Part shown: one piece after another, positions 31,536 to 37,233 of the stretch
Position numbering within the stretch: position 1 is the first letter of the stretch
Layout of the letters: every line of letters starts with the position of its first letter
Notes under the pieces: generated by a model
Databases searched by the model: none
What the model was told of the DNA's origin: nothing
What the model saw: the letters and a program-made list of their open reading frames with translations, nothing else
Made by a program: the position numbers and the translations under genes
Source: CADCTM01 sp049671305
GTDB taxonomy: Bacteria; Cyanobacteriota; Cyanobacteriia; Cyanobacteriales; Coleofasciculaceae
Assembly (NCBI GenBank): GCA_049671305.1
Contig: JBATUR010000042.1
Coordinates: 1 to 37,233 of the forward strand
Direction: 5' to 3'
Length of the DNA: 37,233 nt

Positions 31536-33149
31536 TTAATAACTACCTTTTAGTAGTTGACTGAAAAGATTAAAGTTTTTGTCAATCCAACCAATCAAAC
31601 TCAAATCGTTAGATATGGAATGCGGTGGTTTAGAGATTAGAGTATCCCAAGCAATTAAACGATTGAAATTAACTTTTATTTCACCCGTCCGTTCGGTTTT
31701 ACCATCAGCTTGATAAAACTTGACACCTGCTAATTGCATAATTTTGATCAACTCTTGAGCCATGATGCCATAGCCAATAGTTGTAGGATGAATGCCATCT
31801 AAGGAGAATAAACCACCCTTAATACGACCTGTTTGATCAGAAGTAAAAAAGCGTGAGTTAGGTTCTGGTGAAAGTGCTTTTAGTTCAGGAGGTAATGGAT
31901 ATTCTGTCCACCAAATAGGTCTTGCTGTTGGGTCTTTAATATAGCGTCGGGAGGCAAAGCGATCAAGTAATCCAGCGGTTTCAAAAACATACCAATCTCT
32001 GCCTTCAGTGCGCCCTTGACGTACAGCATCAGTGATATAGTCATTGTATTGATCGATGGCACTATCAATTGCTCGAACTTCTTCTTCTTTGAGATAAGGA
32101 TGCTTCTTGGGATTAAAGTCATCATCACTAATCCAAGGCAATGTATAGAAAGGAAAATAGCGCGAACCCTTCCTTACTTTGCGATCTACGCCACGGGCAA
32201 AAGGTGCAATTGTAACATGAGGAACTGTCCCCCAAATTACATGACGTGCCTTAATTTTTTTGACTTCTGCAACTAATTGATCAAGTTCTGCTTTAAAGTG
32301 AATAGGACGCCAAACTGTATAGCGATCATTAACTGACATATCATCATAACCTTCACCGCTCCAGACTACATTAAAGGTCAAAATACTACCCAAAGCATTA
32401 TTAGAACCAATAAGAACAATCAGCGTTTCTATGCCATCTCCACTATTATCTTCTTGCGTACCTTCTGCACCAAGTGACGCTGCTGCTTGCAATGGTGTTA
32501 GCGCTTTACCTTTAGCATCTCGTGCCGTATTCAAAACCCTTACCGCTGAACGTTCGTTATGATTTTCAACAACCTGCCTCAAAAAATCGTCCTTTGATTT
32601 ATTACGATTGAGTACAGCTAGGCAATCATCTGCTGTGCGTGAAATGGTGTTGCGTAAATCCCAACCATAGACTGCTAAATTATGATTAATTAAGCCTTTT
32701 GTAGAAAACTGAGAACCTTCGCCACGCTCCCAATAATCTTCTATTTCATCTAAATATTTGCGTAAAAATATTAGCCCAGGCGCAAATTCCCACCAGTCTA
32801 TTTGGTCACCATATTGTTGCTCTAATAGTCGAGAAATGCGCTCTAAATTAAGTGGTAATCCATCACCTGGTCCCCTGTAGCTGGGATAACGCATATTTTT
32901 ATCCCATCCCATTTCCCTAGCAATCAGCATTGGATAGGAGAGTTTAGTATTAAAAATTGCGCCACTTTGAAAACCATGTGTGAGTGAGTCACCAATTGTC
33001 ACTAGGCGATGCTTCGGAGTCCCTTGTCGGTTAACATTAACTGGAATGCCAAGAGTTGAATCAGTAATCGGTTCACGTGCCTCTGCCTGGATAATTACAT
33101 CATTAGGTGTTTTGGGATCGAGCATATCAGGGGTTATAGGAACTGCCAT
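31536..33149 (-). CDS. Large SGNH/GDSL hydrolase-like protein
   Basis: Protein of 537 residues with the SGNH hydrolase motifs. Block I is TIGDSLTHGF with Ser55, block III has Asn in VLIGSNNALG near residue 249, and block V is LDGIHPTTIGYG near residue 480 with Asp and His. The long insertions between blocks (two to three times the usual distance) make it much bigger than standard GDSL lipases. No signal peptide or membrane helix is visible, so it is probably cytoplasmic or released by other means. The substrate may be an ester or acyl sugar. It is convergent with ridA and divergent from the LD-carboxypeptidase gene. Confidence 0.8.
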   Translation of the reverse strand: MAVPITPDMLDPKTPNDVIIQAEAREPITDSTLGIPVNVNRQGTPKHRLVTIGDSLTHGFQSGAIFNTKLSYPMLIAREMGWDKNMRYPSYRGPGDGLPLNLERISRLLEQQYGDQIDWWEFAPGLIFLRKYLDEIEDYWERGEGSQFSTKGLINHNLAVYGWDLRNTISRTADDCLAVLNRNKSKDDFLRQVVENHNERSAVRVLNTARDAKGKALTPLQAAASLGAEGTQEDNSGDGIETLIVLIGSNNALGSILTFNVVWSGEGYDDMSVNDRYTVWRPIHFKAELDQLVAEVKKIKARHVIWGTVPHVTIAPFARGVDRKVRKGSRYFPFYTLPWISDDDFNPKKHPYLKEEEVRAIDSAIDQYNDYITDAVRQGRTEGRDWYVFETAGLLDRFASRRYIKDPTARPIWWTEYPLPPELKALSPEPNSRFFTSDQTGRIKGGLFSLDGIHPTTIGYGIMAQELIKIMQLAGVKFYQADGKTERTGEIKVNFNRLIAWDTLISKPPHSISNDLSLIGWIDKNFNLFSQLLKGSY

Positions 33150-33423
33150 TGTTTTTTCTGCCGATAAAGAGCAACTATCAGTGTCAATTTAACTGAATTT
33201 TGGCTTGATTTTGAGATAATAGCCTTTAGTTAGACCAATGTTAACAATTCTCTACTTTATCTAAGCTAATTCAAGTTAATATAATAAACGATTTGCTCTA
33301 TGGTTTTAATGAGTAAAACTTTTGATTGTTGTCGTAGATTATTTTTGCCTGTCTCAATATACTAGAGGAAACAGTTATTGGTTATCATCGTCAAAGTTAC
33401 AAATCGCTGAAGTTTTATCTTGA

Positions 33424-34470
33424 ATGAACAAAAATCGCCGTAATTTTCTCACAATATTTGGATTAGCGACAATTTCTACTCAGTTACCTTCTAGCACTCA
33501 AGCTATTTCTACTCCACAAACTGTTTTGAAACCACCTCATTTAAAGATAGGAGATACAGTTGGATTAATTAGTCCTGCGGGTTATATTGAGCGTAAAGAT
33601 ATTGAAGATATTAAGAAAGACCTGGCTTTGTTGGGCTTAAAAGTGAAGTTGGGTAGCCATGTGTTGAAGCGTTACGGATATCTAGCTGGCACAGATCGTG
33701 ACCGCGCTTTTGATGTCAATAGGATGTTTGCCGATACCTCTGTACAAGCAATTCTTCCTATGAAAGGTGGTTGGGGTTGTAATCGAATTTTACCTTATTT
33801 AGATTACTCTCTAATTCAATCTAATCCTAAAATTATTATGGGTTTGAGTGATATTACTTCTTTATTACTTGCCATTTATGTTAAAAGTGGTTTAATAACA
33901 TTTCATGGTCCAACAGCTCAATCTAGCTGGAATCCTTTTACAGTAAATTATGTCAAACGCACTTTATTTAAAGGGGAAGTTTTTACTTTAAAAAATATCC
34001 GCGAAGCTAATAGTAATTTACCGATACAAACGATTAATCCTGGAAAAGCGCGAGGAAAACTTGTTGGTGGTAATTTATCGGTACTGACAGCAATGTTAGG
34101 TTCAGATTATTTGCCAAATTGGAAACAAACTATCTTATTTGTTGAAGAAATTGGTGAAGAAATTTATCGCGTAGACAGAATGCTAACTCAGTTAAAATTA
34201 GCTGGAGTTTTAGAGCAACTTGCGGGATTCGTTTTTGGGCAATGTACAAATTGCGATCGCTTAACTCAAGAAAACTCTAAGAAAGAAGCCTATGATTCCT
34301 TAACTTTAGCACAAGTCTTAAAGGATCATATCCAACCATTAGGAATTCCCGCTTGGTCGGGTGCGATGATTGGTCATATCAAAAATAAGTTTATTATACC
34401 TATTGGTGCAGATGTTGAAATTGATGCTAGTCAAGGAACTATTCAGCTATTAGAATCTGTTGTTACTTAA
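33424..34470 (+). CDS. LD-carboxypeptidase (peptidase S66)
   Basis: Cleaves the terminal D-Ala from murein tetrapeptide in peptidoglycan recycling. The 348-residue protein carries the catalytic Ser142 in GLSDITSLL, the charge-relay Glu241 in FVEEIGEEIYRVDRML, and His318 in GAMIGHIKNK. The N-terminus NKNRRNFLTIFGLATIST is a twin-arginine-like signal (RRNFLT followed by a short hydrophobic core), so it may be exported by the Tat pathway, unlike the usually cytoplasmic LdcA. Start ATG 33424 has no strong Shine-Dalgarno. The PhnD-like pseudogene follows 29 bases after its stop. Confidence 0.92.
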   Translation: MNKNRRNFLTIFGLATISTQLPSSTQAISTPQTVLKPPHLKIGDTVGLISPAGYIERKDIEDIKKDLALLGLKVKLGSHVLKRYGYLAGTDRDRAFDVNRMFADTSVQAILPMKGGWGCNRILPYLDYSLIQSNPKIIMGLSDITSLLLAIYVKSGLITFHGPTAQSSWNPFTVNYVKRTLFKGEVFTLKNIREANSNLPIQTINPGKARGKLVGGNLSVLTAMLGSDYLPNWKQTILFVEEIGEEIYRVDRMLTQLKLAGVLEQLAGFVFGQCTNCDRLTQENSKKEAYDSLTLAQVLKDHIQPLGIPAWSGAMIGHIKNKFIIPIGADVEIDASQGTIQLLESVVT

Positions 34471-34498
34471 TAACTCCAAACAATAAGTAGGTGTAATT

Positions 34499-34813
34499 AT
34501 TGATAAATCGATAAGATAGGTTGTTGAGGGACTTGTTGAATGCGCGGCAATTGATAGTACGGTATGAGAGCAATTGGGTAATTTTCCTCAATTATCTACT
34601 CATTTGCGGATAATTGATACGATTGATTCTTGTCTAATGCCGCCTGTAGTTGCCGCACAGCGCCTTGGTTCGGTATTTCTAGAAAAGCTACAGAGTGCCT
34701 TGTGTAAACCGGATCGATTGCAAGCAGTGATGAAGCGATCGCATATTTAAGGCTATGTTAGCGTAAAGTCGCAAGATATCAGGCGATCGCTTGCATCTAT
34801 GATACAGCAATAA
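34499..34813 (+). pseudogene. Remnant of a PhnD-type (phosphate/phosphonate) ABC binding protein
   Basis: Read in one frame (codons start at 34499), the sequence gives IDKSIR, stop, VVEGLVECAAIDSTV, stop, EQLGNFPQLSTHLRIIDTI, then MPPVVAAQRLGSVFLEKLQS, then a third in-frame stop (TAA at 34748), and on to GYVSVKSQD before a final stop at 34811. The text matches the C-terminal third of PhnD-family substrate-binding proteins (AAIDSTV and PPVVAAQRLG are typical). Three in-frame stops and the missing N-terminal two thirds show it is dead. It indicates a lost phosphonate/phosphite-type uptake gene or a deletion scar. Confidence 0.75.
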
Positions 34814-34880
34814 AAGCAGGCTACTTAGTACTAGGAAATTCCTAAAAATATGGAAAGTGAAACATTTCTACTTTCCCAAA

Positions 34881-35669
34881 CTAAGATTTATTTGCCTTAG
34901 CCAAAAGTGCCTCCAATTCCGGAACTTGCACAGCCCCAGAAAGCGGTTCTCCATTCATTACTAAAAATGGCGTACCTGCAACCCCTAATTTTTCTGCCAG
35001 TTCGACATCTTTCTGAATTGCCGCACTTGCAGCCTCACCTTGACGGTCTTGATCAAACTTCTTTAGATCCAAGTTTAAAGCTTTAGCCGTGGCAACATAA
35101 AGCGGTTCGCCCAACTTATCTTGCTGAGTAAACAAAGCATCATGAAATTCCCAAAACTTGCCTTGCTGTCCCGCAGCCCACGCCGCTTTTGCCGAATTCA
35201 TCGCTTCTTGATGAATTTGAGTAAGAGGCAAAAACTTGTACACTAAAGTCACTTGATTTTGATTAGTTGCCATAAATTGTTTCAGCGTTTCATGAGCTTG
35301 ATCACAATAAGGACATTGAAAATCAGAAAACTCTAATAAGACAACTTTCTGTGTTTTTGAACCAGTCGTTGGAGACGTGCCAATCAAAGATTGAGGATTT
35401 GCCTTCATCTCCTTTAATATTTTATTTTGTGACTGTTTCTGTTCTTGTTGTTGTTTTTGTTGATACGCCTTAACCGACTCCAAAATTGCTTCTGGATGGT
35501 TGCGAATAACCTGCAAAACTTTGGCTTCCAACTGAGGATCTGTGGATTGAGTATTACCTGCCTGTGTAGGTATTGAACAGGCAAATAAGCTAATGCACAA
35601 AACAGTTAAGCCAATTGATCTGAAAACCCATGACTTAAAGAAACTGTACCAACCAGATAGGAGTTTCAT
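34881..35669 (-). CDS. DsbA-like thiol-disulfide lipoprotein
   Basis: Thiol-disulfide oxidoreductase of the DsbA/DsbG-like (thioredoxin_4) family, 262 residues. A signal peptide (VFRSIGLTVLCISL) ends in a lipobox LFAC at Cys31, so the protein is probably lipid-anchored outside the cytoplasmic membrane. A Gln/Lys-rich helix (about 68-90) leads into the thioredoxin-like domain with active site CPYC at 119-122 (LEFSDFQCPYCDQAH). The cis-Pro loop is VAGTPFLVMNG near residue 230. It may make or isomerise disulfides in exported proteins. It is a lone gene and convergent with the PhnD-like remnant. Confidence 0.9.
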   Translation of the reverse strand: MKLLSGWYSFFKSWVFRSIGLTVLCISLFACSIPTQAGNTQSTDPQLEAKVLQVIRNHPEAILESVKAYQQKQQQEQKQSQNKILKEMKANPQSLIGTSPTTGSKTQKVVLLEFSDFQCPYCDQAHETLKQFMATNQNQVTLVYKFLPLTQIHQEAMNSAKAAWAAGQQGKFWEFHDALFTQQDKLGEPLYVATAKALNLDLKKFDQDRQGEAASAAIQKDVELAEKLGVAGTPFLVMNGEPLSGAVQVPELEALLAKANKS

Positions 35670-36124
35670 AAAATTAGAAGTTATTGTTTACTACCCTTGC
35701 ATTATGACCTTTGATCATACCTTACTGCCAGAAGCTGCAATTATTGTCTGATTTTAGGTATGGATATTAGGAAGCAATTGCTCACATTTTTTTGTTGATC
35801 AAATCTCACAAATTTTGGTTTGGCGGCTGAAGAAATTACTAGCTCTAAACTCCAATATAACCACCTATTGCCACGATTCGGGCATAGGTTTTTGCTAGTG
35901 CCAAACCGTCAGACTCAGAGAAATCTTCTGTCTAATGCGTCGCTTAAAGGGGCTTAATTATAATGCGATATTTCTCTGGTTATGTCTCTATTGTTATTTG
36001 ATGAATGAATATCTTGGCAACTTCATCAAATTTTTTATTCTATAGCGGTATATTTTGGCTTGGCTTTAATAACTAAGCCAGTTAGTAAAGTCGAGAATTT
36101 GTTTGGCGGAGGTGATTCTTGCAA
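35670..36124. other. Gene-free stretch between DsbA-like gene and cas6
   Basis: About 455 AT-rich bases that hold the DsbA-like promoter (minus strand) and the cas6 3' end. A weak inverted repeat TGGCTT/AAGCCA lies at 36061-36080. I see no CRISPR repeat, no convincing open frame and no RNA gene. Confidence 0.45.
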
Positions 36125-37222
36125 CTAATCTTTCTGCAAAATTTTACGGGCAATTTTGGCATAAGTTTTCACTGTTTCGTAGGGTATTTCTAGATCAGAG
36201 GCAATATCTAACAAAGATTCTCCAGTTTCTTGTCTTGCTAAAATTAACGCTCTTGTTTGGCAAACCTGAATTGCTCGATTTCCGCCAGTTCTTTTTTGAC
36301 TTTGCATTAAAATTTCTGTTAATTGTTCAATGCGTTGAGCTAATAAAGTTTGCTCTAATAATGTGGCAATTGAGTTGGGAGAATCTGACCAACCTAAGCG
36401 TGTTTGTCCTAATCCAAATGTTGTTTTATGTCCTGTGCCACAATAAGGAGCGAATTGTCCTAATATTGTAAATAGTTGTTCAAATTGTTGTTGCTTTTGG
36501 GTGGTATTAATTAAGTTATATTCAATTGCTCCCAAAAAACTGGTTACTAAACCTTTTTTTCCTGCTGCTACTTTTACTGATTCCAATTGATGGCGACTAA
36601 TTAAAACTGATTCATCCACCCAAGTCAGAAAAGATTCATCGAAGGGCATTCCTGAAAAGTCATTCCATCGGCGCAAGTAGCTATGAAATACATTTACGGG
36701 CAGCGGTAATGGAAAATGATGACCTTTGCGGCGAAAGCTAGTAGGAGTAACAAAACTGAGTGTAAGTTTTTTGTCTTTTTTTGTTTGGAATAACTGATTG
36801 TAATTGGTGGGTTTTAAGAAGTAGCTAACTGATTGAATTTGTAAGGGAGCATAGCGTAGTTCGATATTTGGTGGTAGGTTTTGCAACCAAAGTGCTAACC
36901 ATTCCACCACAGTTGGCGAGAAGGCGGTAACTCGCCAGCGATAGGTTTGGTCTGCATATAGCTGTAGTTTTCCCTTATTTGTGCCGATTTTTCCTTCTAA
37001 CCCGGAGATGGTGAAAGCTTTGGACTCGGCATCGTGGAGTTGAGCAGATAAAGTTGGGTTAATGCTGCGTACTTGGTCGAGAAACCAGGCGTGAAGGGTT
37101 GTGGTGTATTGGGGGAAGAGTGTGGCGTTTTTTTGAGGGATGACGGCAAATTCTAAGCCGACTAATTCGGTTGAGTTGTGCCAGGTCGGGGGGACGGAAT
37201 GACTATGAGAAATTTGCGACAT
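36125..37222 (-). CDS. cas6: CRISPR pre-crRNA endoribonuclease Cas6 with C-terminal HTH
   Basis: Cas6 of the RAMP superfamily, which cuts CRISPR precursor RNA within repeats. The N-terminal ferredoxin-like half shows LHAWFLDQVRSINPTLSAQL and a following LHD, typical of cyanobacterial Cas6. The glycine-rich loop near the end of the RAMP core is GTGHKTTFGLGQTRLGW (residues 262-278). The protein then continues for 87 more residues: a helical segment, QKRTGGNRAIQVCQTRAL, and a helix-turn-helix-like SLLDIASDLEIPYETVKTYA (335-362) resembling sigma region 4 or a LuxR-type HTH. Length is 365 residues. The start is 11 bases from the window edge, so its promoter and any linked cas genes or array lie outside. 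Catalytic His cannot be assigned with certainty. Confidence 0.9.
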   Translation of the reverse strand: MSQISHSHSVPPTWHNSTELVGLEFAVIPQKNATLFPQYTTTLHAWFLDQVRSINPTLSAQLHDAESKAFTISGLEGKIGTNKGKLQLYADQTYRWRVTAFSPTVVEWLALWLQNLPPNIELRYAPLQIQSVSYFLKPTNYNQLFQTKKDKKLTLSFVTPTSFRRKGHHFPLPLPVNVFHSYLRRWNDFSGMPFDESFLTWVDESVLISRHQLESVKVAAGKKGLVTSFLGAIEYNLINTTQKQQQFEQLFTILGQFAPYCGTGHKTTFGLGQTRLGWSDSPNSIATLLEQTLLAQRIEQLTEILMQSQKRTGGNRAIQVCQTRALILARQETGESLLDIASDLEIPYETVKTYAKIARKILQKD

Positions 37223-37233
37223 AATCGCTTATT

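Noticed and set aside
35670..36124. Possible CRISPR array next to cas6
   Set aside because: I looked for regularly spaced direct repeats in the gap and found none. An array, if linked, should lie beyond the right edge.

Overview
The window reads as chromosomal DNA of a cyanobacterium. Copies of the HIP1 octamer GCGATCGC are scattered throughout, for example near 4425, 11387, 12720, 16075 and 34255. The genes agree: the Ycf35 and Ycf46 proteins otherwise known from plastids, the CruF/CruG pair for myxol glycosides, a serine/threonine kinase of the cyanobacterial N-terminal four-Cys type, and a Cas6 of the cyanobacterial kind. I cannot name a genus from the sequence alone.

Layout. (1) Positions 1-8447, all minus strand: a surface-polysaccharide cluster. 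It has four GT2 glycosyltransferases (one cut by the window edge), one GT4 glycosyltransferase, a FAD-dependent oxidoreductase of the UDP-galactopyranose-mutase-like class, and a Wzm/Wzt-type ABC exporter whose ATPase carries a C-terminal substrate-binding domain. The genes are tightly packed and probably form one transcript that starts upstream of 8447. (2) 8769-9947: a membrane-anchored Ser/Thr kinase homologue with altered catalytic residues, ended by a terminator that separates it from the polysaccharide operon. (3) 10147-13201: dnaX and rnhA, divergent. The RNase HI has a long C-terminal extension. A cluster of perfect palindromes follows. (4) 13405-15739: cruG and cruF, which hydrate and glycosylate the psi-end of monocyclic carotenoids. 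(5) 15993-21638: a peptide/nickel-type ABC importer. The double-ATPase gene is divergent from the genes for the lipoprotein binding protein and two permeases. (6) 21848-22323: a RelE-like toxin-antitoxin pair. (7) 22570-25644: a small Asn-rich hypothetical protein, then a minus-strand cassette of an RHH protein, the AAA ATPase Ycf46 and Ycf35. (8) 25899-26140: a decayed response regulator. (9) 26171-31459: a DUF2993 protein, a pseudouridine synthase overlapping a RodZ-like protein, 4-alpha-glucanotransferase, a NUDIX hydrolase and a RidA protein. (10) 31536-37222: a large SGNH/GDSL protein, a Tat-like LD-carboxypeptidase, a decayed PhnD-type binding protein with stop codons, a DsbA-like lipoprotein, and Cas6 with a C-terminal helix-turn-helix.

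How they work together. The clearest functional units are the polysaccharide assembly/export operon, the CruF-CruG carotenoid pair, the peptide importer, the TA module, and the RHH-Ycf46-Ycf35 cassette, whose molecular function I cannot derive. No complete undescribed defence or mobile system is visible. The best leads are the likely pseudokinase at 8769-9947, the helix-turn-helix tail on Cas6, the RNase HI extension, and the RHH-AAA-Ycf35 cassette. No insertion sequence, tRNA, rRNA or CRISPR array was seen. Several starts were moved inward from the longest open frame because those frames open on TTG inside or against the neighbouring gene, while a downstream ATG (or GTG in dnaX) matches the family N-terminus or a Shine-Dalgarno.
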